From: Gentiana macrophylla
Taxonomy: Eukaryota; Streptophyta; Magnoliopsida; Gentianales; Gentianaceae
Assembly (NCBI GenBank): GCA_026214975.1
Contig: JAOBSW010000583.1
Span: forward strand, 36,082 to 100,081
Reading direction: 5' to 3'
DNA: 64,000 nucleotides
A program made the position numbers and the translations under genes. The notes beneath the pieces are model-generated. The model made no database searches. It was not told the DNA's origin and saw only the letters and a program-made list of their open reading frames with translations. Positions 1 through 10,800 of the stretch are shown here, piece by piece. Every line of letters starts with the position of its first letter. Positions within the stretch are counted from its first letter, which is position 1.

Positions 1-776
1 GATCGCACTCCACGCAGTCAATCGATTGGCTAGATAAAGCTTCGGTGCACTCGCCGGTCATCACACTATCGGGACTCAGATATTCCCGGGCTACTGTAGA
101 GCGTGTCTCTAAGTAGGTTGCACCCAGGTTGTCCTAGTACATCCTATTACCAGCGTAGTGCCCTTGTTATTCATGATGTAACAAACTTGAGCTAAGCTAG
201 ATACCTTTGGAATCTCATGTTGTGCTATGAACATAATATGATAGTTAGCTAGGGTTAATAACGGAATGAATTAATAAAAGACGGCGTTGCTTTTATTTCT
301 TTATGAGACCGACGTTATACGATCTTCTACGCGTTACTAAGTACTTATGTACTTACCCCGTTACTTTGTGTTTGTCTTTCTCTTTCCCCAAAGAAGATGA
401 ACAGGTTGTTAATAATGATGAGTTCTTCAACGAGGACGTGTGAGATGGAGCTCGTGAAGACTTAGTTTCGTTAGTTTGTTTCTTTCAATAATGTTTTTGA
501 TTCAAGTTCAAACAATGTTGTCGTTCTTTTGGATTAGTTCCGTTCGAATTCTTTTGGATTTAATGTTGGATGTTTTAGTTCTCTTTATTGGGTTTAGTTT
601 TACAGCATTGAAAACCGTGTGTTCGATCTTTTGTTTTCCCGAGTCGTTTTATCTTCGCGCGTTTCGATTCGATGTGTGACGTAAGGCTTACATATATTAT
701 TGAATTTTATTTGATAATATTTGTGCCGAGCGCTCTTTCCGGATAAGGACTCGGTGTCCGGGAACGGGGCGTTACA
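1..776 (-). mobile_element. LTR fragment, running off the left window edge
   Basis: On the minus strand an LTR begins at 776 with TGTAACGCCCCGTTCCCGG, followed by CACCGAGTCC and a degenerate GTGCCGAGCG block. The same opening is seen on the plus strand at 17824, where a complete LTR of this family is bounded by a TSD. The opening TGTAAC and the CCCCG-rich start resemble chromovirus (Ty3) LTRs; the family name is inference. Short open frames inside have no recognisable domain. The other end lies outside the window, so a solo LTR cannot be told from the edge of a complete element. Confidence 0.7.
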
Positions 777-1046
777 TTTTAATTTGCTGACAATAAAAAC
801 CGGATGATGTGTGCCCACACTAGCTACCCCTAGATGCGTCCTTGGATGCTACTGCAATAATGGTACAGAACGTGTCATGTGAGATGCATCATTCTTTTTT
901 GGACATCAGATAAAATTATGGCAAACCTACATTATAATCAATGTATCTTACATCCTGATTGACGATACGATTTTGATGTGTCACTCATATTAGTTTATTG
1001 TTGTGGTAAAAATAACATTTCCCTACGATTATATTCTCATTTTGTG

Positions 1047-2570
1047 TGACACCCCTTTCTCGATTACCGAGTCTTTATCTGGAGAAAAGACAATCCTAGC
1101 ACGTATATATATATTAAATATTATATACCTAATCTTTTACGTCATCATCATCAGAATAAAAAGCAGAAGATTTTGAAGACTGACCCGTGAATGTTAAAAG
1201 ACAAACACTATGATCGAGCCAGTTCCAATTTAAACTTAAATAAAACAAACCATAAACAAACATTGAGGTTTGATGATGTTACAACCATATTGAAACTAAG
1301 GAACGTAAACACAAGTAACTACTTAAAAGGTAACCAAATAGTTTTAGAGAAGAGTTATAGTGTAACAGTGTTTTATGAGTTATACCAAGTGAAGGGATGA
1401 GGTCGTTTCAAATCACTCTTACGCATCACTATTATGTGAGAGAGAATGAATAAAAATGCATCTCAACCCTTCACTTGGTATAACCCATAAATCACTGCTG
1501 CACCATAACTTTTCTCTTAGTTTTAAGGATTACATTTAGTAAAGGTAACAACATCACTTCGCTTTATCCAAAGCTCAAACATCCGCATCATCAAAGCTAT
1601 CATCATTTACCTGCCAATCTTCTCAGAGAGGACATACACAATAAGAGGTAAGTACAATTGTATTCAGTAAGAGATATGAGGATCGGATTACCATATAATT
1701 ACAAGTATAAATTGAACTACAACCGCCACCACATATGTTATGAAGCGCTCACTCCCTCTACTTGTCCAACTAGTAAAATCTCGATCATTTAAGGATTTGT
1801 TAAATTATGATGCAATGACACTTGGCTTGGTGATGGTATGGACCAAGAAAAATTCAATACCTCATATGGTATGGACTGTTCTGTGACTGTTCCATAAAGC
1901 GAAATGAAAACATGCATCACCAAGAATCACAAGGTATGTTCGTTATGTAATTATCTAACCACATATATTCATTCACATAAAAAGGCTTCCCAGAGACAAT
2001 TAGTCATATACCATTCTATTAACTACTCATCATATAGACATAGGTAATGATGACTATTAAGTCAACGTCCTGCATAACCTAGACAACCCTATTTCGATAA
2101 TCCCACGTTTCTTCCCGCACATGGTCTCAATCATGGTACGGAGCCGAGGCTACCGGAAACCTATTGCTGGACTTTGTCAAGTTCCAGTTAATGTCACCAA
2201 GGGACATACGCTTCACAACATTCATACCCAAAAAATTAAATTTCACAAGATTATAGGCCAGGCGCATGCTTCGTAGGTCAAACGCACACCCCTGACTTCT
2301 GAAGCATTATGTTTCCGAAATTCTCAACACATGCGGACGCTCGGCCTCACAGGTGAACGTCCCTGATTTAATGAGCGTTCTGTCTAAAGTTTACAAGGCA
2401 CAAGCGCACGCCTCTGCACTTTCTTGTGAAAACTGCAAACAACACACGTACGAATTCTTAACCTTTTTGAGAATTCATCACAAGAAAGTACCAAATCATC
2501 ATAAAACAATCCTTACAAACCTGCAAAAATTACAAATAATAAACCTTTAAAAAAATCCATAAAAGTGAGG
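1047..2570 (+). mobile_element. Degenerate LTR related to the 1-776 and 17824-19971 LTRs
   Basis: It starts TGACACCCC and continues with a degraded copy of the ACCGAGTCTTTATCTGGAG block seen in the complete LTR at 17824. Further in, both copies share a CATCATC block and a GAGGTAAGTACAA motif (about 1649 here, 18266 there), in the same order and orientation. A run of GC-rich CGCAC/CGC words at 2260-2420 takes the place of the AACGCCCG array. The right end is not defined: I see no TG...CA end or TSD, so 2570 is only where similarity fades. Confidence 0.55.
1290..1545. repeat. Foldback/MITE-like inverted repeat inside the LTR
   Basis: An 18-bp perfect inverted repeat (1379-1396 and 1467-1484, GTTATACCAAGTGAAGGG) forms the inner arms. 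Similarity continues outward with mismatches through GTTATAGTG and AGTTTTAGAGA on the left and their complements on the right, for roughly 75 bp per arm. This suggests a miniature inverted-repeat element that inserted into the LTR. I could not fix its outer ends or TSD. Confidence 0.55.
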
Positions 2571-3266
2571 CTATGAACCGGTTAGTGCAGGTAAAGCGGT
2601 TTTTTTATTTTATTGTTTTTTTTTCCTTCTATATCCTAATCATATTCATTCCAATGGTGGTGAACCTTTAGAAAATGTTTATAAACTTTTTTGTCTCCTA
2701 CCATCAGTGATAATAGTCGGTAGAAAAAACGGTGCCGTATCAGTACCCAAAAAGATAACGTATATATCACTGCCAAGTTGGTGAATAGTAATAATAAAGA
2801 GATAGTAATACAGGTAGCATATAAAAAATCATTACAAAATTTACACATATAATAAAGTAGTATTAATTAATTTACGTGTGACATAAGAACATATACAACA
2901 ATTAGGATGATGAGTCATAACAGTAAACAATTTGGTTAACACATGTGGCTTTGATAAATATGTCATAACATCAATTAAGGAGCATATATTATAGAATAAT
3001 AATCTAGTAACAAAAGCCATACAATGACATTAGTTAATAAATAGTACTCGTCTTTTAATAGAATCATAGTTGTACAACACTTACTACAAACTTATAACAT
3101 AATTAATATTGTATGATATATAAATATGACATGTATCATTTCGGCTTAATGTCTTTATATTGCCAATGCCTAAAACAAAGAAAGTGAGTCAACGTGGCTG
3201 GGGATGAAAAGCATAAATCCACCAAGCAACATATTCTTCTGCCACCAAAGGTGATGCGTGGCTCAT

Positions 3267-3273
<7 letters not shown>
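2571..3273. other. AT-rich intergenic stretch, nothing recognised
   Basis: No coding frame with a recognisable domain, no clear repeat boundary and no RNA gene is visible. This is the left flank of the Helitron target site. Confidence 0.5.

Positions 3274-3328
<55 letters not shown>
3274..3328. repeat. (TA)n microsatellite, probable Helitron target site
   Basis: A nearly pure TA run of about 50 bp ends directly at the CTAG terminus of the Helitron. Helitrons insert between A and T, so an AT tract is a fitting target. Confidence 0.85.
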
Positions 3329-3329
<1 letters not shown>

Positions 3330-3356
3330 TAGTGTTGTGAACGTGCTCCGCACGTT
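3329..3356 (-). other. Helitron 3' terminus: hairpin plus CTAG
   Basis: Read on the minus strand: AACGTGC, loop GGA, GCACGTT, then CACAACA and CTAG, followed by host T. Hairpin at 3340-3356 and CTAG at 3329-3332. This is the textbook CTRR end and transposition terminator of Helitrons. Confidence 0.85.
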
Positions 3357-3648
3357 TAGGCCCTTGTTATGGTTCTGGTTTCGTTTATATGAAAGCGGTT
3401 TATGTAGAGATATTTTGGCCTGCCTGAATTGTATTTACATTGCCTTAGCTATTGTGTCTGTTACGCAAAAGCTGTTATAGCTACATTAGTTAATTTGTAT
3501 AAAATATTGCCAAGTTTGTCATAGGCTATGGAATTTACGAGGCAGGGTCAAAAAACAGGTTTCCCTGTTTATGGAACAAGCAAAAGAGGGCATTTTCTAG
3601 CTGAACTGTCGTTGAAGCAAGAGCAGGTGCTGCTTAGTCCCTTTCTGG

Positions 3649-6600
3649 TTATTTGAGGTCCAGTTTCTTCATCGGGGTGGTGTTCGTTGCGGAGGGTAAG
3701 GTGGCGCCGGTGGTGGAGGTAGTCCTTGGCTTCTTGCTTGGGCTGTCATCTACGCTGGTGGTACGTGTGGTGTGTGAAGCATCTTCTTTGTTAGTGGATT
3801 CAGTTGCGTGTGCCTGTGTTTAGCTCGTCAGGGGTTCTGCTATGCCTGCACGTTTTTAGTATTTTAGGGCAGATGAATTTTTAGCCTCATGTAGGGGCGA
3901 AGTGTACGGTTTAGTGAGACAAATTTGTACAGCTACCTGTGCTGGGAGATGCAGATGGAGTCAGGTTCATTTGCTTGTTTTCTACCCAGTCTTGGACAGT
4001 GCAGCGCGTGACTTTGCCGTTGAATTTTTTTTTCACACATCGTACTTTTGCAATGATTTCCTGGGTTCCTAGTTGCTTGTTCAGTTCATCCAAGTGTGTG
4101 GCCATTTTCTGCAGTTTGTGAGGTGGCCATGTAGTGAATTATGGTTGTGGGGTAGTGCATTAAAGCAGAAAAAAAAAATAGGGTGGAAGGGAGTTACCTG
4201 TTTGTCCATTATGTGCATTTCTTTTGGTGTAAGGCCTAGTAGTTGGTCGGCGCAGTGGTCGAATAAAGTTGCATCGACGTTGCCGGGGTCATCATTTAGT
4301 TGTACCACGACCTTGCAACTGTGTGAAAAGAAAGCGTGACAAGAAAACAAAATTCCTAACTATATATCTCACCCAGAAAAGGTCTAGCACCAGGTAATCT
4401 ACACACTTTAAAAATAAAGTAAAAAATTATACATTACGTAGTCCAGGTAGTACAAGTGTGCTTAAGTAAACTAATTAAGCTGAAAACAGACACAATTCAG
4501 CAACTTGCCAGACTCTGGTGCAAGATTTTGTACCCTACACAGCTAGCTCAACCTTCTTCCACAATTGTAATGAAACGGTAAGTTATTTATAAGTTACATT
4601 CTTCCGTAATAACTTAAGCATTTGAAAAATAACTTAAGTTGTTTCATTACAATTGTGGAAGAAGGTTTAGCTTAAATTACATTCCGTAATAACATGTCTG
4701 TAGTTACCCTATGTCTGCAGACATTCTTCCATCATGTTCCCTTATTAAAAGTACATTACTAATGTTGCTACTTTGCCATAACATGTGTGCAGTTACCTTG
4801 TGTCGACAAGCTTACATGTACGAGATGTGTTAGATATATAAATACATAAGTTACACTTCTTAATACATTAAGGGTGTCTTTGGATATGTGATTTTCCTAT
4901 TCAGTGACCAAAGAAATTCCAATGAGTCATTACTGGCTACATTGAATTTTTTTAATTTATTTGCAGAGTATGTTGGTAATTATGCATTGTGAGGAGCAGG
5001 TAAGAGAGAATATCATTTTTCAGACACACCCTAAGCTTTTAGGAGATATTCAATTCGACAGAAACAAAAGAACAATTCAAGTTCCTGGTAGGGAATATGG
5101 ATCCATGTGAAGTTTATCAATGAAATTTCTTATAGCTACTACCTCCTCCATGTTAAATTTTACTTACCGTGCGTCTGCAAGTTGTTCCTCTTTGCACGTG
5201 TGACATGGGAAAGTTTCATCGAAGAGGGCTTTTTGCGTTTGCTTTCATTTTGGGCATGTGGTGTATGCTACTTTCTGGTGGATGTTGGGTATTAGCATAG
5301 TAACTTTGACGTGCCCAGCCTGTTGCAGTGATTAAGTTTACGTCATGTAAGTGCATATGTAGTTATTTGGTTCTGTAGATCAGATACATTTTTTAGTGGA
5401 GTTATTGTTACTTACCTGAGAGTCTGGAAAAATATCTTTCAGCTTCGTAATTTTAATTGTTCTATGTTCACGAGCTGCCATGTGCAAGTAACTTTTTGCT
5501 GGTTTGTCGGCATGTTTCTGCACATCATCCAGATGGCTGTCTAAAATGTTCAATGAGTTGGAAGGAAACTGGCTTATGCAATGTCAAGGTACGTAGGAGT
5601 TATATTGGTTGGTCAGCGACAATGAAGTACAAAAGTAGTGCGATTTGGTGCCGCATTGTATGCTACAAATTTGCAGGTCTGTTTAGCCTTGTTCACGACA
5701 AACATTGTGTCTGGACGCAATTAGAGGGAATGAGGGACGTTCAACTGTTGCGTCGTAAGTTTGGAGTAAAAAGACGTGGCACAAGAATTCGTTGTCATTT
5801 ACCGAATTATATGACATCAGTTAGTTCCTTACCATTCACGAAGGCAAGCGACCTCAGGGATCTGTGGCTTCAACGCGACGAATGAAAAAGGCACCGTGGA
5901 CAGTGATAAACATGTAAAAATAGAATGTTGTGGGTATCAGATAGAGTTAAAGGTTAGGTTTCGCGTTACCCTAATGTTTCGATAATGCACGAACCTGTGA
6001 ATGAAGTAGCTCTGAGGCCTTTACATAGTATGATAGGCCTTTCGTTCCTTAGTGCAAAGAGTTCAGCACCTTGTTGATTCACAAAATCTCCCCATAGTGT
6101 GAGCATGATGGGGTGCAATCTGTGATTTAAGCCATTTTTTTTTCCTGTTAACGGCAAGTATTGTTGGAAATTTACATGTGAGGTGGTATCAGGGAACTTA
6201 CTCGTTTTGCACAATAGTGCATTCTCGTATTGGTGTTAATTTGCCCTTGGCATCGACGAGCCTTGGTTCCTTCACATTCAAAGACAACAAAGAACAATGT
6301 CTCAGAAATGCATATCAAAATTCTGATTATTTGCTCTGTACATATAGCAAGCAGAGTTTGGATCAAATGTACATAGTCAATTTGCTTAAAGATAACTAAT
6401 TAGTATATGCAAATGTAGGCGAAGGAGGAGGATTTTATAATAAAAAAAAGGTATGTAACAAATCCCAATTTGCAGCGTAAAAGTGGTTCATGTGCGGTTT
6501 AGGTTGTCTTTGCAAGTGTGTATCGTAAATTTGGTGCAGTGTTTAAGCTTTCTGAGCAGAAAAATTAACTAAAGCGCAGTATGTAAGCTTTTTTGATACG

Positions 6601-7506
6601 AAGAATCAAACCAAAATGCATCTTGAAGCTTACTGAGCAGATGAATTTGCCACAATTACAGTGTTTAAGTGATTTAAGAAATAGAAATTCATAAGAATCA
6701 AAGTGCAGTCTTTAAGCTTTCGGAGCAGAAAAAATAACTGAAAAGTTGAATATTTGTGCCAACGGGGTCAGAAACGTAACCAAAATACGGAGCATTTTAG
6801 CTTGCAGAGAACAAAAAGCAACTAGAATTCTGTCCCCAGGTTTTCTATTGTGAATAATCAAACAGAAAAAATGTAACATTGGAGCTTACTGAGGTGTAAA
6901 ATTTACTATATTCACAGTGATTAAGCATTTTAAGCTATGTTTTGGTTATAATCTGAATGTAGTTGTTAAGTGTGTTTTGTACCTATCATGGTCCCGGAGT
7001 CGGCAAGCGACCGAATTTCTCCAAATGGAACTTCTTTGAACCGGAGGGTAGGGTAGCTTGTGTATATCGTCGGTTCTTTGGGCGTATGAATGTTACCCGA
7101 GACATAACCCTTTGCATTTTTATGCCTGGAGGGCGATCTTGGAATCCAGGTTTGACAAAGTGGACTTGTGCCCCTCCAATGATGTAGGTTGAGAAGGGCT
7201 TTAGGCTTCCTTCTAGTACATTGATGTTATTACCCCATAGCATGCCTTCAACTTTGCTACCCTGTATGTTTCATCATGGTAATGTCATGTGTAATAACGA
7301 CATATGCCCACAAGAAGTTTGTAAAAGGAAGGTAGTGTAAATGGATTTCAAATTTGTGACCAACCTGTTCATCCAGAGCAAAGATTTTTGGAATCTTATT
7401 CGCGTTCATTAGTGTAAATGTTGCTTTTTCAAAGAACCAAAACTTTTACTCTTGAGTCTTCCGACTTCTCTATTATGTCATTAATAAACTGTGTGGTGGC
7501 CATCAT
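3649..7506 (-). CDS. Helitron RPA70-like single-stranded DNA-binding protein, multi-exon
   Basis: Likely single-strand DNA-binding protein with RPA1-type OB folds, which plant Helitrons often carry. Reading from ATG 7506: a first exon with FINDII and, one frame over, MNANKIPKIFALDEQ, ending at a GT near 7363. The next exon starts about 7254 with GSKVEGMLWGNNI and GSLKPFSTYIIGGAQVHFV, joining as DEQ-GSKVEG, a typical OB-fold strand. A second OB-like exon lies near 5966-6130 (LTLWGDFVNQQGAELFAL, then IILCKGLRATSF). A third lies at 4081-4330 (VVVQLNDDPGNVDATLFD, CADQLLGL), followed by 3930-4105. The last exon (about 3649-3815) gives a Ser/Thr-rich tail with SPSKKPR and a TAA stop. At least one frameshift lies near 7420. 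Exon borders are partly guessed. It is co-oriented with, and downstream of, the helicase gene. Confidence 0.72.
4545..4672. repeat. Small MITE/foldback in an RPA intron
   Basis: A 27-bp perfect inverted repeat (4550-4576 and 4641-4667, CCTTCTTCCACAATTG...) extends with one mismatch to 4545 and 4672. A 64-nt spacer separates the arms. No coding capacity. Confidence 0.75.
6387..6460. repeat. Direct repeat, copy 1 (RPA intron)
   Basis: About 70 bp containing GATAACTAATTAGTATATGC and GTAGGCGAAGGAGGAGG recurs at 7657-7729 with few differences. This copy falls in an intron of the RPA-like gene. Confidence 0.85.
6535..6910. repeat. Degenerate tandem repeats in an RPA intron
   Basis: Variants of TTTAAGCTTTCTGAGCAGAAAAA recur near 6543, 6711 and, more diverged, near 6622 and 6876. 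They alternate with CACAATTACAGTGTTTAAG-like words (6653, 6916). The stretch looks like an old tandem array and has no coding sense. Confidence 0.5.
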
Positions 7507-7656
7507 TTCTATACACTGCTTATAACACATCAACTGTGTGGTTAGATATACTACTACGGAGAAGGTAGGCAATGTACATGTGAGATAATTAACTCTGTAA
7601 ATTAAATGAAATGAGATCGAGATTTCGAGAGGTTGTGGGGAAGAGGAAAGTGTGCG

Positions 7657-7729
7657 AAAGATAACTAATTAGTATATGCAAATGTAGGCGAAGGAGGAGG
7701 AGTTTATAAAAAATAGGTATGTACAAAAA
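7657..7729. repeat. Direct repeat, copy 2 (upstream of RPA start)
   Basis: Second copy of the 6387-6460 repeat, about 150 bp upstream of the RPA start codon, between the helicase stop (7826) and the RPA gene. Its position allows a promoter or leader role for RPA, with the other copy an intronic duplicate; that is speculation. Confidence 0.8.
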
Positions 7730-7825
7730 GAAAAGCGAACGTACAAAAGAAGTTATTGGCTGTATTAACAAAAAATTATGCTGCTATTTGCGTAGTTCTC
7801 TGTCAGGCCGTGGGTGAGCTACGTA

Positions 7826-10800
7826 TTACCGAGGAAGTAACTGTCCATTTTGCACCCTGTCGAGTATTTCTCGATAAACAATGTTCTTCGTTTTGTTGGT
7901 GGAGAAAGTGTCAGTGAATGTTGGCGGCACAATAAGCACCCTGATTGACGAGGATTTTCTTGCCCTAGACAATGCAACATACAATTGGCCGTGGGAAAAT
8001 ACCGGCTCTCGTAAATAAACACCAACGCGTTCCAGTGTTTGCCTCTGAGCTCTGTTAATTGTCATGGCAAAGCACAAGCGTACAGGAAATTGGTAACGTT
8101 TGAAGGGTATTGGACATTTGTCTTCGTTTGAGCATTCTAGGGGGATCCTGTGTAAAATGGTGGTGTTACCTGCGTACGGACCGCTTGAAATCTCAAAGAA
8201 CAATGGTGCGAGCTCGAGTTCCCTACAAATTAACCTAGTACCATTGCATAAACCTTGGACAGGGCTCAAGTTGCGGAGTAACATGAGGGGCAAATTGGGA
8301 TTTAGTGTTAGTTCATGTGGTGGCAGGCTGCTTGGGTTCAACGAGTTGAGAAAGTCGTCGTAATCTCCGTGGTGCTGGAGATCGTTAGCAAGGTCGTTAC
8401 TTATGTAGGTTTTTGCGGTCCCTGGCATATTACGCAGCATAGCTTCGTTGATGTCATCTACGCAATCATTTGTAGGTGCGAGTAAAGCTCATGTCCATGG
8501 TCGACCTCGCGTCGCTTGTAAAATCATTTATGTCCGGGCAGACGAAGTCTATGAGTTCTTGCAACGATGTTTCTCGGTCAACAAAGGGATAACCATATTT
8601 GCCGGCAAAGTAATGTTGCCGTTTAGTCCCTCAAGTTCCGTACCGTCACCAATGCGTAGGAGAAATTCAGTGAAGTGAGGCTCAGACCGCTCGTATATTT
8701 TTCGTCGCCTTTAGTTTTTCGAGGATCGCCATAGGCGTGAGTGAACAATGTTGCGCCGATTCTGTCGTTGTTTTGTAGCATTTGTCACTACGGGAAGTAC
8801 TTGTCTGAAATCACCTCCAAATAGCACAACCTTATTACCGAAAGGCTCGTCAACGTCGGTTATGTCTTTAAACATCTCTGAAAATGCCTCAATTGAGTCT
8901 TTGTGTGCCATTGGAGCTTCGTCCCAAATTATGACCTTGGCGTCTCGCAGTTAGCTTTCGATGTGGGGATCGCTTGTCGACACTGGCAATTTTCCTCTCA
9001 TCGTCGTGCAAAGGCAGTTTGAAACGTGAATGCACAGTTCTTCCTCCGGGTAAAACACATGCTGCGACACCAGACGTGGCTGTAGCTAAAGCAATGTATT
9101 GTTGAGACCTAAGTGTGGCTAAAATAGCCTTGTACAAGTACGTCTTCCCTGTTCCGCCCGGGCCGTCAATAAAAAACGCACACGGTTCATTTTGCATAAC
9201 TTTCTCCATTATAACATCATATGCGCGTTGTTGTTGTTCATTAAGTGTATGGACATTGAGCAGATCACTGTCGTCAACAACGATACTCCTTTCGTACGCG
9301 ATTTCTTTGGAGACATGATCTCTGTGTGATATTAAGTCTGCCTCTGGACCTAAGTCGTAATCGATATCTGTTTTCCCATGTCATCCAAAGAACAAAGATA
9401 GGTCTTCCAATGCTTTCAGCGAATTTCAAACGGCTCAAGGGTAGGCCAAGCATGTGCCCTTGTATAATCCTCGCAAAGTGAATCGGCGTATTTCTCCCAA
9501 AGCTTATGTGGATCGGATGGGAGAGCAGAACACAAGGATAGATGCTGAAGAGGTGGCGAATTGTCTTGGCATTTGATACATTGTTGCTTCCTCTGGCAGA
9601 ATCAAGGTCGATGTCTCAGAGCTAACTAATTCCTTGCTAAAGCAAACTTCTCGAAGGTTGCGTGTAAGTAACCATTTACCGTGAGAAGGTCGCCGTAGGA
9701 TTGGGGGCATGGTACGTGATTTAGTAGCAAGCGAAGATAGTACCTTTCACCTCCTCGGGTCTGGTGATACAATCGCGACCAACAACTTTACCTTTTTTCC
9801 AGTCTGTCCATGTGCGCTTGCTTGAGTCCCAAACGAAATATTTAGGAAAGTTCTTGTATAGTGTGCAGAGGCGAGCGGCTCGCTCATTAATTCGGTTCAT
9901 CTCGAAAAACTGCATGAGCATTGTTCTGGCTAGGAAGTTATTAGTAGCAATGTTGTTAAGATCTTGGTCGGCTGTGAAGGAAACGAGGTAGTTGTCTGGC
10001 AGGTTCAACTGGAGGACAACAACTGCTGGTTGCATATCAAACAAGTCGAAACCGTACATACGCCAGGAAGCCTCTGCTGGCCTCGACCCATCTTCCTTTT
10101 TGGTACTGTTTTATTTCATCGTCGGAAGTTGGCAATGCTAATTGGTAGGCAATTTTGTCTGGACCCTTGTAAATATACTTATATATGTATTTTACAAGTT
10201 TAATAGTGGAGAATATTTCGACGTTAATGTGGCAATCGTACTTTGCCAGCAAGTATGGATTGTAAGGAACAATCCAACGATTGTCAATTACGTGTCCACG
10301 CATACACGCAGCGTAAATGCGATGTCGCGTCGCTGTGAATGCGGTAATCGTTGCATCCATGTGTGGTATATTCAAGGAAGTGCTTCGAAACTTGTTCTTG
10401 CATTTTTGTCTCGCATACATGGGCATTTTGATTGAGGAGGCCACAGGGGCCGTGGACCATGTGTCGCGGGACAAGTTCATGCAAACGCTGGTGCAATGAA
10501 GCGGTCGCAATTCGTATTGATGAAATCGTCATAAGCCTCGGGATTCAAGGGCTTGGAATCCACATCCATAATGAGCAAACAAATGAGCATGGGGTAAACC
10601 ACGCTCGGAACTCAATGGAGTACACGCAAGCAATTGGGATGCCGAAAACATGGTCTTTAACGAGATCCTTTTTCAAGATTTCCACTTTGCCTCGAAAACA
10701 CGCGCGCAAGCAAATCGGGTCTATTTTGTGGAAATTCATCGGGGAGCAGGTGCTTAGCAATGTCTGGCCAAGCGGGGTTGCATGTCATGGTCAAGAAAAA

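Noticed and set aside
5457..5885. 142-codon plus-strand frame
   Set aside because: Antisense to the RPA-like gene region and without a motif of its own.
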